A stretch of 64,000 bases of DNA from Acholeplasmataceae bacterium UBA5769 (GCA_002418725.1 DIER01000013.1:55831-119830); one strand, 5' to 3'. Positions 27,576 through 37,091 are shown, numbered from the stretch's first letter. Notes: generated by a model not told the origin, from the letters alone. Made by a program: numbers and translations.

Positions 27576-27899
27576 TTAAATTTTAACAAATTGATCGACA
27601 TTTAAGACAAATACCGTCGCTCCGCCAACTTCAACTTCAATCGGAAGGGCAGAAAATGAACCAAATTCGTTCACGATAGTATTGGGGACCAATTTTGTCC
27701 GTTTCTTGCTGTGTGCTTCGATGATTTCTAAGGCTTGGGGTACTTTTTCATCGTTAACACCAATCATAAAGGTGACGTTCCCTGCTCTGAGGAAACCGCC
27801 GGTAGTTGCAAGTCTAGTCGAGAAAAAACGATCTTTTACTAAAGCTTTTTGAACCTTGTTCGCGTCATCATTAGATACGATTGCGATAATTAGTTTCAT
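27576..27899 (-). CDS. darA: cyclic-di-AMP receptor, PII-like (DarA/PstA)
   Basis: 107 residues. The start MKLIIAIVSNDDANKVQKALV, the TTGGFLRAGNVTFMIGV loop and a conserved C-terminus match the PII-like c-di-AMP receptor (YaaQ/DarA/PstA). It signals osmolyte and potassium status; direct targets are not known. Good SD gaggtgattgt. A TGA-TATAAT box lies between ribF and this gene, so it may have its own promoter. Confidence 0.92.
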   Translation of the reverse strand: MKLIIAIVSNDDANKVQKALVKDRFFSTRLATTGGFLRAGNVTFMIGVNDEKVPQALEIIEAHSKKRTKLVPNTIVNEFGSFSALPIEVEVGGATVFVLNVDQFVKI

Positions 27900-27936
27900 A
27901 CAATCACCTCATTAACCTTATTATATCATACTTTTT

Positions 27937-28827
27937 TTAGATGATTAATTTTCGAACTGCAGTTTCATCTTTTTGAAGTTGTTCAATAAGTTCCTTCTTA
28001 TTTCTGAACTTAAGTTCTTGTCTTAAGTAGTGCATAAACGTAATATCGAGTGTTTTTCCGTAGATGTTTTGCTTAAAATCTAAGATATAAATTTCCAATC
28101 TTTTTTCGAAGGTGAAGTTTAAAGTTGGGTTATTCCCAATGTTTGCCATCGCATGGTAAACTTGGTTATTCACTTTCACTTTGACATAATAGACGCCACT
28201 TTTCGGTAGAAAATAGTTGCCAAAATCGATATTCGCGGTAGGAAAGCCTAATTTATGACCTATTTTATTACCGTGAACCACAACACCTTTGATGTCATAA
28301 TGACGATTTAATAGTTTTCTTGCGGAACCTAAATCACCTGTGGAAAGGAAATCTTTAATGTATGTCGTAGAGACTCTGGTATGGTTATAAACCAAATCTT
28401 CAACCACATCAACGAAGAAATAACGCTTCAAATCTGCAATCGTTCCTTCACCCCGATACGCAAAACGTGCATCACGGCCAATCACGATTCTTCTGACTTG
28501 AATCCCTCTTAAAAAATCAATGAAGGCTTCAACGCTTAACTCAGAAAATGCTTGGTCAAATGTGACCAAAAAAGCATAGTCCAAAGGATATTTACCAAAT
28601 AATTCAATTTTGTCTGCTTTTTGAGTCAAGGTGCGAAAAGCTTGTTTACGCAGTACTGAAGAGGGGTGTGGGTCAAACGTCATCACGCCATGTTTGGTAT
28701 CTTTATAGGATAAAACACGCTCAATCAGTTGCTGGTGACCTAGATGAAGGCCATCAAAATTACCGATAGTGATCGTGAGCGGTTCTTTATTTTCGATGTT
28801 GTTGTAAGTTGCTTCAATAATTTTCAT
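27937..28827 (-). CDS. ribF: bifunctional riboflavin kinase/FAD synthetase
   Basis: 296 residues. The N-terminal adenylyltransferase domain has TIGNFDGLHLGHQQLI and a downstream RIVIGRDARFAYRGEG. The C-terminal kinase domain has GVVVHGNKIGHKLGFPTANI. It converts riboflavin to FMN and FAD. It follows truB by 8 bp, the common truB-ribF pairing. SD aggag before ATG 28827. Confidence 0.95.
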   Translation of the reverse strand: MKIIEATYNNIENKEPLTITIGNFDGLHLGHQQLIERVLSYKDTKHGVMTFDPHPSSVLRKQAFRTLTQKADKIELFGKYPLDYAFLVTFDQAFSELSVEAFIDFLRGIQVRRIVIGRDARFAYRGEGTIADLKRYFFVDVVEDLVYNHTRVSTTYIKDFLSTGDLGSARKLLNRHYDIKGVVVHGNKIGHKLGFPTANIDFGNYFLPKSGVYYVKVKVNNQVYHAMANIGNNPTLNFTFEKRLEIYILDFKQNIYGKTLDITFMHYLRQELKFRNKKELIEQLQKDETAVRKLII

Positions 28828-28835
28828 AAAACTCC

Positions 28836-29684
28836 TTAAAAGATAACCACTGGACGATAAAGATGTTCATCGCATGGTGTATAGTATGCTATCATGTTTT
28901 GATTGTGATCTTTCACGATGAATGGTTTCTCTGTTATTATCTGTCTTTCATCGAGATAAATACCGTTTTTAACCAGTTTGATCATGTAGTCATTCAATTC
29001 AATAGATGGTGTTTCTCTGAAGTAAACATCAAGCGATAAAAGGTCGTCAAGCATCACTGAATCCATCATTTTTGCATCCCTCACATGGAAGGGTCCAACA
29101 GAGAGTCTTCTCAGTTTTGATAAAGCTGCATATGTGCCAAGTTTCGCAGCTAAGTCAACAGCTAAACTACGGATATACGTTCCCTTGGAAACCTCGGTCA
29201 AAAAGTCGCAAGTCTGACCTTGAAATGGTGATGTCATGTCAAAACGCTCGATTGAAACAAAGCGTGCTTCTCGATCAACTTCTTCACCTTTTCTAGCTAA
29301 ATCATAAAGTTTCTGCCCATCAATTTTTAGTGCAGAATACATCGGAGGAACTTGATGATAGCCAGGCATAAACGATGCCATAGCATCCTTAATTTCGGCT
29401 TCATGAAGAGATTTATCATCATGTTTTAAAACTTTCCCAGTCGTGTCATAGGTGTCATAGTGCTTGCCAAAAACAATCGTACCTTCGTAACTTTTATCAA
29501 GTTCTGAGAATAGATAAGCAAGTTTTGTCGCCTTCCCCAAACAGAGAATTAAAAGGCCACTTGCAAATGGATCAAGCGTCCCCGTATGACCAACTTTATC
29601 AAGTTTAAATTTACGCTTTATGCGACTGACAACATCGTGTGATGTCAACCCAATCGGTTTGTCGATGAAAAGGAATCCATCCAT
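28836..29684 (-). CDS. truB: tRNA pseudouridine-55 synthase TruB
   Basis: 282 residues. GFLFIDKPIGLTSHDVVSRIK opens it and GHTGTLDPFASGLL contains the catalytic Asp. A PUA-like C-terminal part follows but is short. It forms Psi55 in the T-loop of tRNA. ATG 29684 is chosen; the TTG just before gives one extra Met-like residue. SD aggtgat, seven bases off. Confidence 0.95.
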   Translation of the reverse strand: MDGFLFIDKPIGLTSHDVVSRIKRKFKLDKVGHTGTLDPFASGLLILCLGKATKLAYLFSELDKSYEGTIVFGKHYDTYDTTGKVLKHDDKSLHEAEIKDAMASFMPGYHQVPPMYSALKIDGQKLYDLARKGEEVDREARFVSIERFDMTSPFQGQTCDFLTEVSKGTYIRSLAVDLAAKLGTYAALSKLRRLSVGPFHVRDAKMMDSVMLDDLLSLDVYFRETPSIELNDYMIKLVKNGIYLDERQIITEKPFIVKDHNQNMIAYYTPCDEHLYRPVVIF

Positions 29685-29700
29685 CAAATCACCTCTATAT

Positions 29701-29729
29701 ATTATACCTTATTTGATGATAAAAGTGAA
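29701..29729 (-). promoter_or_regulatory. truB-ribF promoter
   Basis: Minus strand TTCACT (29729-29724), 17-base spacer, TATAAT (29706-29701). The -35 abuts the T-tail of the trxA terminator. Confidence 0.75.
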
Positions 29730-29753
29730 ATAAAAAAAGCACTTGCGTGCTTT
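29730..29753 (-). terminator. trxA terminator
   Basis: AAAGCAC, loop gcaa, GTGCTTT (minus, 29753-29736), then Ts; two bases after the stop codon. Confidence 0.9.
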
Positions 29754-29755
29754 GA

Positions 29756-30064
29756 TTATTTGAACTGATTCATCCAAGCTTGGATACGTTCTTTTGGTTG
29801 ATAACCTGACTGGCGGTCAACTTCTTCTCCGTCTTTGTAAAGTACTACGGTTGGAACACTCTTGATGCCTGCTTCAATCGCTTGATTTCTGAAAAGATCA
29901 ATGTCAACACGGAAGAACTTTGTTTCAGTCATTTCAGTGCTGATTTGCTCGAGCACAGGCTTCAACATTTTGCATGGTCCACACCATGTTGCATAATACT
30001 GTACAACCACTAAACCTTGTTGTCCAATCACGTCTTGATAATTTTGTCCTTGATAGTCAATCAT
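29756..30064 (-). CDS. trxA: thioredoxin
   Basis: 102 residues, thioredoxin fold. The redox motif WCGPC is at residues 27-31, and the cis-Pro loop is SVPTVVLYKDG. It reduces cytosolic disulfides and would serve MsrA and ribonucleotide reductase. Transcribed alone from TTGAAA-N17-TATAAT with a terminator. Confidence 0.93.
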   Translation of the reverse strand: MIDYQGQNYQDVIGQQGLVVVQYYATWCGPCKMLKPVLEQISTEMTETKFFRVDIDLFRNQAIEAGIKSVPTVVLYKDGEEVDRQSGYQPKERIQAWMNQFK

Positions 30065-30100
30065 TAAATTTTCCTCATTTCTTAATTATTTTCACTTTCT

Positions 30101-30129
30101 ATTATATATTTTATTTTGTCTTATTTCAA
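30101..30129 (-). promoter_or_regulatory. trxA promoter
   Basis: Minus strand TTGAAA (30129-30124), 17-base spacer, TATAAT (30106-30101). Confidence 0.75.
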
Positions 30130-30140
30130 GGGGTTCGCTT

Positions 30141-32462
30141 CTATTTAAGTGTAATTATGGTTACACCATTTAAGCCTTCGCCTTCGCCGCCATAGCGTTG
30201 TGAAGTAATATAAGGGGATGACTTGATGTAATCATGTACTGCTTTTCTCACTGCACCACTTCCAAAACCGTGGATAATACGCATGGAAGATAGACCAGAT
30301 AACATGGCTGAGTCAATGGCTTGATCCATCGCTTCTTTGACTTCTTCAAAACGATATCCTCTTAAATCAAGCTCTAAACTCGCTTTTCTCACGGGTTCTT
30401 GATGAGATTCTGTTTTCTTAGGTCTTATGGTTTTTTGTGGGCTTTTTTTCGGTTCTTCTTTTCTCAAATCTGATTTTTTAAATATTAAATCAAATTTCCC
30501 AAAAACAACCCTAACATCATCATCTTTCACTGATTTCACTTTACCATATTGTTGGTAGCTTGTGATAAACACATCGTCACCAACTTCAATGTCATCTTTT
30601 ATTTTCAAATCATTATCAGATTCGATCGTTTGATTGATCTGATATTTAATACTAGCGAGTTCTGGATTGGTGATGGTTTTCTTCTGTTGTAAATCTTTTA
30701 GAATGAGCATCACCTCATCGCGGAGTTCTTGCCATTTGATTTCTTCTTTTTCTTTTACTTTTGCGATCACTTGATCTTGTTCTCTAAGAAGTTTATCTTT
30801 GACTTCACGGTAATGCCTTTTCTCTTGGTTGGCCTCTTCAAATTCTTGAGCAACTCTTTCTTTTTCCTTTTCAAGATAAAGCATTTCATCGTTCAGTTTT
30901 TCCATGATCTTCGCTAAATCAGTTTGTCTGCCTTCATAAATTTTTTCAGCCGCTTTAACCACTTCTTCTTGTAAACCTAATCTTCTTGCAATCAAGAAGG
31001 CATGTGAGGAACCTGTGGTTCCCATTTGAAGGTAATAAAGCGGTTTTAACGTCTGCTTATCAAAGGCAACAGAAGCAGTGGCCATATGTGGTTTTTCATA
31101 AGCAAAGCTTTTAAGTTCTGAATAATGGGTGGTAACCATCATTCTGATGTTTGATGATGTCAGCGCATCGATGATCGCCATGGCAAGGGAGACACCTTCA
31201 TTAGGATCTGTACCACTCCCTAATTCATCTAGTAAAACTAATGTGTTATCTGAAACATGTTCAATCATTTGAATGATTTTCGTAAGATGCGATGAAAAGG
31301 TAGAGAGTGATTGTAAGATGGATTGTTCATCACCGATATCAGCGAATATTTGATCAAAAATGGCCACTTGGCTCATCTCTGATGCTGGAATGAGCAAACC
31401 TGATTGAACCATCAAGGTTAATAAGCCCACCGTTTTTAATGCAACTGTCTTACCGCCTGTATTCGGACCTGTGATCAGCAGTGTTCGGATGTTATCATTT
31501 AACTCTACATGAATAGGAACAGCCGTTTTTTGGTCCAATAGAGGATGTTTTGCCTGAATGAGTGCAAGATGTCCCCTATCATTAATCAAAGGCTTAGACG
31601 CGTTAATTTGTTTCGCGTATAACGCTTTCGCTTGATTAAAATCAAGAACTAAAAACAGATCCAAATTATCCTTAAGTGAATCTTTAGCTTGATGAACTTC
31701 TTCAGACATCAGGTAGATAATTCTTTCGATTTCTTTTTGCTCTAAAACGAGTAGCGATTCCCTTTCAGCAGTAAGCTGTCTGGTTGCTTCAGGTTCGATA
31801 TAAACCGTCTGTTTGGAAGCAGACACATCATGAACAATCCCTTTGAGTTTGTTTTTGAATGCATCCTTCACTGGTATACAAAAACGGTCGTTACGGATCA
31901 CGATGACAAACTCATTTAAATAACTGCTATAGTCTACGAGTAGTTTCTGCAGTTTATCTTGAATCTGTTTATCAAGTTTATGCAATTCTCTTCGAATACG
32001 CATCAACTCTGGGGTCGCATCATCTAAAATTTGACCATCAGCATCCATTTTTGAATCTAAATAATGTAATAAGGACTCATGATGATGTAACGCTTCCATA
32101 TAATCCTTTAACGTTCCAAATGGGATTCGATTTTTTTCTGCTTCTTTTTTATACCAAATCACATCGCGTTCCATAAGCAAAAAAAGTCTGATGTAGAGAA
32201 GTTCTGATAACGTGAGTACACGATCCATTCCTACATATTGAATCAATTGATGAATATCATAATCATCCATCAGGGGAAGGATACCTTGTCGTTCAATAAG
32301 CGAAACCATGTCGCTCACTTCACTTAATTGACGCGAAATAAACGTCAAATCGGTTGAGGGTTCAAGGGTTAATATTTCATCCTTTATCGTCTTTGCTTTG
32401 GCTTTAGAAGCGATGATTTCGAGGATTGTCTGTAGTTCGAGGGGTTTTGTCATAAATCGCAT
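30141..32462 (-). CDS. mutS2: MutS2 ATPase/endonuclease
   Basis: 773 residues. The core and lever region is followed by a MutS-type ATPase (Walker A TGPNTGGKTVALK; LVLLDELGSGTDPNEG as Walker B), a coiled coil (~500-620), and a C-terminal Smr domain (~700-773, with LDLRGYRFEEV and IIHGFGSGAVR). It lacks the mismatch-recognition domain of MutS1. It acts on branched DNA and rescues collided ribosomes in Bacillus. The start is ATG 32462 behind aggtg; the GTG at 32471 lies inside the SD region. Confidence 0.94.
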   Translation of the reverse strand: MRFMTKPLELQTILEIIASKAKAKTIKDEILTLEPSTDLTFISRQLSEVSDMVSLIERQGILPLMDDYDIHQLIQYVGMDRVLTLSELLYIRLFLLMERDVIWYKKEAEKNRIPFGTLKDYMEALHHHESLLHYLDSKMDADGQILDDATPELMRIRRELHKLDKQIQDKLQKLLVDYSSYLNEFVIVIRNDRFCIPVKDAFKNKLKGIVHDVSASKQTVYIEPEATRQLTAERESLLVLEQKEIERIIYLMSEEVHQAKDSLKDNLDLFLVLDFNQAKALYAKQINASKPLINDRGHLALIQAKHPLLDQKTAVPIHVELNDNIRTLLITGPNTGGKTVALKTVGLLTLMVQSGLLIPASEMSQVAIFDQIFADIGDEQSILQSLSTFSSHLTKIIQMIEHVSDNTLVLLDELGSGTDPNEGVSLAMAIIDALTSSNIRMMVTTHYSELKSFAYEKPHMATASVAFDKQTLKPLYYLQMGTTGSSHAFLIARRLGLQEEVVKAAEKIYEGRQTDLAKIMEKLNDEMLYLEKEKERVAQEFEEANQEKRHYREVKDKLLREQDQVIAKVKEKEEIKWQELRDEVMLILKDLQQKKTITNPELASIKYQINQTIESDNDLKIKDDIEVGDDVFITSYQQYGKVKSVKDDDVRVVFGKFDLIFKKSDLRKEEPKKSPQKTIRPKKTESHQEPVRKASLELDLRGYRFEEVKEAMDQAIDSAMLSGLSSMRIIHGFGSGAVRKAVHDYIKSSPYITSQRYGGEGEGLNGVTIITLK

Positions 32463-32487
32463 AAGTAACACCTTTTTTCATTTTCTG

Positions 32488-32496
32488 TGGTATAAT
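32488..32496 (+). promoter_or_regulatory. extended -10 promoter of rnhC
   Basis: TGG-TATAAT at 32488-32496. The transcript should start near 32503, so only the GTG at 32520 is a possible start for rnhC. Confidence 0.65.
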
Positions 32497-32519
32497 AGTT
32501 GTATCTAGGAGAAGTGCTT

Positions 32520-33377
32520 GTGAAATATTACACGATTAGCGTTACCGAACAAGAATTAGAACAACTTCATCGTGTTTACCAATACCATGTGGTTAAGGAT
32601 GATAATCCTTACCTGCTTTTTCATGCTAGCCACAATAGCATCGATATTTTAGCCTATAAAACAGGCAAAGTTTTACTTCAGGGTAAAGAAATTACGCACG
32701 AACTTATCTCGATTAAAAAACATCTAGGTCGTGAAGATTACGCAGCCATTGGATCAGACGAAGTAGGTACCGGTGATGTCTTCGGACCCATCGTTGTATG
32801 TTCTGCGTACGTCGATGTACAAGATATCGCTTACTTAGAATCCTTGAACGTTAGAGACTCTAAGAACATGAACGATAAGACCATCGCACAAATCGCACCC
32901 AAAATTGCAAAGCGTGTGACACATTCCTTATTGATCTTGCCACCTAAAAAATACAATGAGCTTGCCACCAAAGGTTATAACTTAAATAAAATTAAGGCAT
33001 TGCTCCATAATCAGGCACTGATTAAGACCACATCAAAGGTCGACCATCAAGTTCCTGTCATTGTAGACCAGTTCTGTACACCTCAATTATACTTTAATTA
33101 TATTAAAGAGGAAACCCTAATTTATCGGGACATTGAATTTCACACAAAAGCTGAACAAGTTCACTTGAGTGTTGCAGCTGCTTCGATCATCGCGCGCTAT
33201 GCATTTTTAGTTAAAATGAATGAATACAGTGAAAAAATTGGTGTGCCTTTACTTAAAGGTGCCAGTAAAGAAGTTGATGAGCAAATAAAAAAAGTGGTTG
33301 AACTCAAAGGTCAACCAGCTCTTACGTATATTGCAAAACTCAATTATAAAAACGTAACTAAACAGAATTTTTCCTAA
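32520..33377 (+). CDS. rnhC: ribonuclease HIII
   Basis: 285 residues. A small N-terminal TBP-like substrate domain (~1-75) precedes the RNase HII/HIII fold. GSDEVGTGDVFGPIVV holds the first acidic metal ligands, and the later DSKNM and VAAASIIARYAFL motifs are present. It degrades RNA in RNA-DNA hybrids. It starts at GTG 32520 behind aggagaa. It is divergent from mutS2, and its 3' end overlaps the rluD-like gene on the other strand by 20 bp. Confidence 0.92.
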   Translation: MKYYTISVTEQELEQLHRVYQYHVVKDDNPYLLFHASHNSIDILAYKTGKVLLQGKEITHELISIKKHLGREDYAAIGSDEVGTGDVFGPIVVCSAYVDVQDIAYLESLNVRDSKNMNDKTIAQIAPKIAKRVTHSLLILPPKKYNELATKGYNLNKIKALLHNQALIKTTSKVDHQVPVIVDQFCTPQLYFNYIKEETLIYRDIEFHTKAEQVHLSVAAASIIARYAFLVKMNEYSEKIGVPLLKGASKEVDEQIKKVVELKGQPALTYIAKLNYKNVTKQNFS

Positions 33378-34272
33378 GCATGGCTATAAAATCTGAAAAA
33401 TTTTGGGGTAGATCGGCATGAAATGTCATCTGCTCCTTTTTTGTTGGATGCGTGAAAGTGAGTTCTGTAGCATGTAAAAATTGTCCCTTATCTCCAATGA
33501 CTTCTTTTGGACCATAGAGAGGATCTCCAACGACTGGATGGTTGATAAACGCCATGTGCACTCTGATCTGATGGGTTCTACCCGTTTCAAGTTCACATTG
33601 AACAAGTGTATATTGCCCGAAACGTTCAATCACTTTAAAATGCGTTTTCGCAGGTTTCCCAGTTGCGATGGCTGTCATTTTCAAACGATTTTTAGGATGT
33701 CTTGCAATTGGTGCGCTAATCGTACCTTCTTTTTCAGTAAAATCCCCGTAAACTAAAGCGATATAGATACGTTTAATCAGGTGATCTTGCAGTTCATTGG
33801 ATAAAACTTGATGGCTTTGATCGTTTTTGGCAACAACAAGCAACCCTGAGGTATCTTTATCAATGCGATGGACAATGCCTGGTCTAACCACACCGTTAAT
33901 GGTCGATAGCTCATCGACTTGATGGAGTAATCCGTGGACGAGTGTCGGTTCATGGTAGCTCGATGCAGGATGAACCACCATGCCTTGAGGTTTATTGATA
34001 ACCAAAAGATCATCATCTTCATAGACGATATCGAGTTTGAGATCAACCGCTTCAAGATTGAGCGTTTTGACGGGGAGTTCATCCACCTCGATCAAATCAC
34101 CTTCTCTTAATTGATACCCTGTTTTCACTTTCAGACCGTTAACGGTACAAGTCCCTTCTTTGATTAAACGCTGAACAAAGCTTCTGCTCTGATCTGCAAA
34201 TAATACCATGTTTAAAACTTGATCAAGACGAAGCGATGCGTGTTCTTGTTCAACCTTGTAGTGTTTCTTCAT
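33358..34272 (-). CDS. rluD: RluD-family 23S rRNA pseudouridine synthase
   Basis: 304 residues. An N-terminal S4 domain (RLDQVLNMVLFADQSRSFVQRLI) precedes the RluA/RluD catalytic domain with GIVHRIDKDTSGLLVVAKN (catalytic Asp) and ETGRTHQIRVHM. The target within the RluA/C/D group cannot be fixed from sequence; the lspA neighbour is the usual partner of the rluD-like (ylyB) gene in Firmicutes. ATG 34272 is chosen; it overlaps lspA by 23 bp. Last gene of the T-box operon. Confidence 0.9.
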   Translation of the reverse strand: MKKHYKVEQEHASLRLDQVLNMVLFADQSRSFVQRLIKEGTCTVNGLKVKTGYQLREGDLIEVDELPVKTLNLEAVDLKLDIVYEDDDLLVINKPQGMVVHPASSYHEPTLVHGLLHQVDELSTINGVVRPGIVHRIDKDTSGLLVVAKNDQSHQVLSNELQDHLIKRIYIALVYGDFTEKEGTISAPIARHPKNRLKMTAIATGKPAKTHFKVIERFGQYTLVQCELETGRTHQIRVHMAFINHPVVGDPLYGPKEVIGDKGQFLHATELTFTHPTKKEQMTFHADLPQNFSDFIAMLRKNSV

Positions 34273-34762
34273 GTGTTTTTTGAGCCTTCTTTCGTTTTTC
34301 ATCAAAAATAAAGAGGTCTAATGTAAATAAAACAATGGCTGCACTTAAATACATATCTGCCCAATTATTATAAAAGTTTGAATTACCTAAAATATAATCT
34401 AAAAATGGAAAATGCATAAAGTCGATCACATAACCAAAGAGTGCGCGATCGATAGCGTTGCCTAATGTACCTGCAATAAAGAGCACGATAGAAAGGCTAA
34501 AGACTTTCTTCTCTTTGTAATCTGTTGCTAAAAACAAGTAACCAAACACCCCTAGGGCAACGATGGTTGCAATCATAAATAAAAACTGCTGACCCTCAAG
34601 TGCACCAAACGACATGCCTGGGTTTTGATGATAAGATACCTCAAAAAGATGAGGAATCCATGTCACATTGGGACCGTTTAAAGGCAACTGCGTGCTTGCA
34701 AGGTATTTGGTTAGTTGGTCAAATCCGATGAAAATGATGATGAGGATAGCACTTAATAACAT
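34250..34762 (-). CDS. lspA: lipoprotein signal peptidase II
   Basis: 170 residues with four membrane helices. The catalytic Asp pair is seen in GNAIDRALFGYVIDF and FYNNWADMYLS. It cleaves the signal of diacylglyceryl-prolipoproteins, such as LivK and the lipoprotein at 17816. The basic C-terminal tail (DEKRKKAQKTHEE) is slightly longer than usual. SD aggag before ATG 34762. Confidence 0.94.
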   Translation of the reverse strand: MLLSAILIIIFIGFDQLTKYLASTQLPLNGPNVTWIPHLFEVSYHQNPGMSFGALEGQQFLFMIATIVALGVFGYLFLATDYKEKKVFSLSIVLFIAGTLGNAIDRALFGYVIDFMHFPFLDYILGNSNFYNNWADMYLSAAIVLFTLDLFIFDEKRKKAQKTHEETLQG

Positions 34763-34770
34763 AATAACTC

Positions 34771-35157
34771 CTAGAAAATAACCGCTAAAACAATGATGCC
34801 AATCGTCAGCAATATAAAAGAGACGATTGAACTTTCAAAAAGATAAGGGATCTTGGTGTTGATTTCATTGATTTTAGGGTGATAGTTTTTTAATAAAGCG
34901 TAGTAAAAGAAATAATAGATAAACGGCCAGGCAACGACTAACATCACTAAAAAAATTGCTAAAAAGAATGTAAGTTTAGCAATTATAAACATGTTGACAA
35001 TCACTAGCACCGGTAAACCAAGGACAAAAACACTTAAAACAAGCGCTCCTAAAACTGATTTTACGACATTTTTCATCAAGGTTTCTTTTTCAACCAACCG
35101 AAGCAGTTTTTTTAACCGATGAATAAACTGATCTATGCGATTAATTAATGGCATCAT
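34771..35157 (-). CDS. small membrane protein, unknown function
   Basis: 128 residues that I do not recognise. An amphipathic basic N-terminus (INRIDQFIHRLKKLLRLVEKE) is followed by about three hydrophobic helices (~38-62, ~65-90, ~108-128). It overlaps the YlbL-like gene by 17 bp and precedes lspA by 8 bp. The start is ATG 35157 or the next codon; an upstream GTG (35166) is possible. Confidence 0.65.
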   Translation of the reverse strand: MMPLINRIDQFIHRLKKLLRLVEKETLMKNVVKSVLGALVLSVFVLGLPVLVIVNMFIIAKLTFFLAIFLVMLVVAWPFIYYFFYYALLKNYHPKINEINTKIPYLFESSIVSFILLTIGIIVLAVIF

Positions 35158-36136
35158 GGAGCGCACTCACCGCCTCTTCTATCGTTGATACAGCGATCAA
35201 ATCAAAGGGGTATTTCATGCCTTGAATGTCCACCAAATGTGCTCTAGGGATGAAGAATATAGCCACTTTTTCATCTGCTGCTGTGTATATTTTTTGCTTG
35301 ATTCCTCCGATTTTTCCGATGCTTCCATCGCTATTGATCGTACCTGTTCCAGCAATTTTGGCATGACCAATGTTTAGTTTAAGTAAACTTACATAAATAC
35401 TAAGTGTCTGCATCATCCCTCCGCTTGGACCTCCAATGACACTGTCTAGTCCAGGCAACGTAAACTGAGGTGATGCGTGATCAATCACATAGTTCGGATA
35501 ATACCTTAGATCGGGTTCACCCTCTTCAAGGTTATAGGAAACTTGATGATAGGTTACCTGATCGCCTTTAACACGTTTGATGGTTAAGTCCGCTTGTCTT
35601 GCTCTAGAAAACGCATAGAAAGCTCCTTCATCATAATCGGCATAATTTTTACCATCAATACGCACCACAATATCACCGATTTCAAGATCTTTGATGCGAC
35701 TCGGTCGATATGATAACAACAACCCTCCAAAATGATGTTGAATCGTGATGTTGTCATCTTCAAGAGATGCAAGTTCATAAGCTTGGATGATCGATATTTG
35801 CAGGCTTGAAAGTTTGGATACTTGTCCTGATAGATATTCATCTCTCCATGAAGTATCTTTTTCCCTGACAGAAAGCGGATAAACCTCCATCCGATCACCC
35901 ATACTTGCTAAAAAGCCTTGAAAAGGTGTCATCGGATAATAGTTATAAACATAAATGGTATGAAATTGCGTGTTCATCGTGACACCTTCAATCTGAACAC
36001 TCGCATGGACGGGTGTCAATCCACCAGGGGCAAGTATTTGATTTCCTGTAGGCATCACGAGTAAAAACAAGACATAAAGATAAGGGAAACTTAGAGCGAT
36101 GAACAGCTTTTTAAAACGTTTAAGAAAAATGAACAT
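35141..36136 (-). CDS. YlbL-like PDZ-Lon (S16) membrane protease
   Basis: 331 residues. One N-terminal membrane helix (~10-30) places the rest outside. A PDZ-like part (~155-200, with LEIGDIVVRIDGKNYADY) precedes the Lon-type S16 domain. The catalytic Ser is in GGPSGGMMQTLSIY, and the Lys is in IGGIKQKIYTAADEK. Homologues include Bacillus YlbL, implicated in SOS division-inhibitor turnover, and streptococcal SepM. It overlaps the deaminase by 17 bp, with SD ggagag. Confidence 0.88.
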   Translation of the reverse strand: MFIFLKRFKKLFIALSFPYLYVLFLLVMPTGNQILAPGGLTPVHASVQIEGVTMNTQFHTIYVYNYYPMTPFQGFLASMGDRMEVYPLSVREKDTSWRDEYLSGQVSKLSSLQISIIQAYELASLEDDNITIQHHFGGLLLSYRPSRIKDLEIGDIVVRIDGKNYADYDEGAFYAFSRARQADLTIKRVKGDQVTYHQVSYNLEEGEPDLRYYPNYVIDHASPQFTLPGLDSVIGGPSGGMMQTLSIYVSLLKLNIGHAKIAGTGTINSDGSIGKIGGIKQKIYTAADEKVAIFFIPRAHLVDIQGMKYPFDLIAVSTIEEAVSALHDAIN

Positions 36137-36593
36137 AACTAAGCTCTCCAACTTCAATCTTTCGATAAGAAACATTTGCAGCATTCAACATCTTGATGGC
36201 TGCTTGATGTTCCTTGGTATGTTGGTACTTATTGGATTCGTAAACGATTTCTTTAATACCACTTTGTATAATCAACTTTGTACATTCATTGCAGGGAAAA
36301 AGGGTGACGTAGATCGACGCCCCTTTTAAATGTGTTGTCGCGTTTAAAATCGCATTCGCTTCTGCGTGTACCACGTATGGGTATTTCGTTTCCGTGTATT
36401 CACCTTCATTACCCCAAGGAAATGCATGATCATCACAGCCTTGTGGCAAGCCATTGTAGCCAATACCGACGATCCGTCTGTCTTGGTTAATGATGCATGC
36501 TCCCACTTGTGTAGAGGGGTCTTTACTGCGTAATGCAGAAAGTTTTGCAACTCCCATGAAGTACTGATCCCAGGAAATATAGTCCTTACGCAT
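36120..36593 (-). CDS. dCMP deaminase (ComEB-like)
   Basis: 157 residues. The zinc site has the His-Ala-Glu motif HAEANAIL and the Cys pair FPCNECTKLII. An additional Cys/His (GACII...DHAFPWG) fits the second zinc of the ComEB/dCMP deaminase class. It makes dUMP for ThyA (encoded at 55295). ATG overlaps the TAA of msrA by one base. Confidence 0.9.
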   Translation of the reverse strand: MRKDYISWDQYFMGVAKLSALRSKDPSTQVGACIINQDRRIVGIGYNGLPQGCDDHAFPWGNEGEYTETKYPYVVHAEANAILNATTHLKGASIYVTLFPCNECTKLIIQSGIKEIVYESNKYQHTKEHQAAIKMLNAANVSYRKIEVGELSYVHFS

Positions 36594-37090
36594 TACTTTT
36601 TCTCCTCTGGTTTCGCCAAATTAAGATCAACGTGACAATAACCACCTGGATTTTTCTTTAAATAATCTTGGTGATAAGGTTCTGCTGCTTCAAAATCAAG
36701 GTTTTCTTTGACTTCGGTTTGAACACGCTTTAAATCTTCACCAAACATCTTTTTCATAAAGTCTATCACAAGTTCTTTATCTTCGATAACATCGTAATAA
36801 ATCCCTGTGCGATATTGCTTCCCAATATCATGTCCTTGACGATTCTTTGAAAATGGATCAATGATTCGAAAGAAATGTTCCAATATCTTTGCTAAACTGA
36901 TCACTTTTTCATCATAAAAGACTTCCATGGCTTCGGCATGCGTTGCAACGCCAGAACAAACTTCTTTATAAGTCGGATTTTTTTTATTGCCATCGACATA
37001 ACCAACGGTTGTATCTAAAACACCTTTAAGTTGGTTGAAGTAACCTTCAACACCCCAAAAACATCCTCCAGCCAATGTGATTTTTTTCAT
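36593..37090 (-). CDS. msrA: peptide methionine sulfoxide reductase MsrA
   Basis: 165 residues. The catalytic GGCFWGVEGYF has Cys10; YRTGIYY and the AEPYHQDYLKKNP stretch are present. Only the A (S-epimer) domain is present, with no MsrB fusion, and the C-terminus lacks an obvious resolving Cys. The start is ATG 37090, one base after aspS, behind aggtga that overlaps the aspS end; the GTG nine bases earlier is less likely. Confidence 0.94.
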   Translation of the reverse strand: MKKITLAGGCFWGVEGYFNQLKGVLDTTVGYVDGNKKNPTYKEVCSGVATHAEAMEVFYDEKVISLAKILEHFFRIIDPFSKNRQGHDIGKQYRTGIYYDVIEDKELVIDFMKKMFGEDLKRVQTEVKENLDFEAAEPYHQDYLKKNPGGYCHVDLNLAKPEEKK

Positions 37091-37091
37091 G

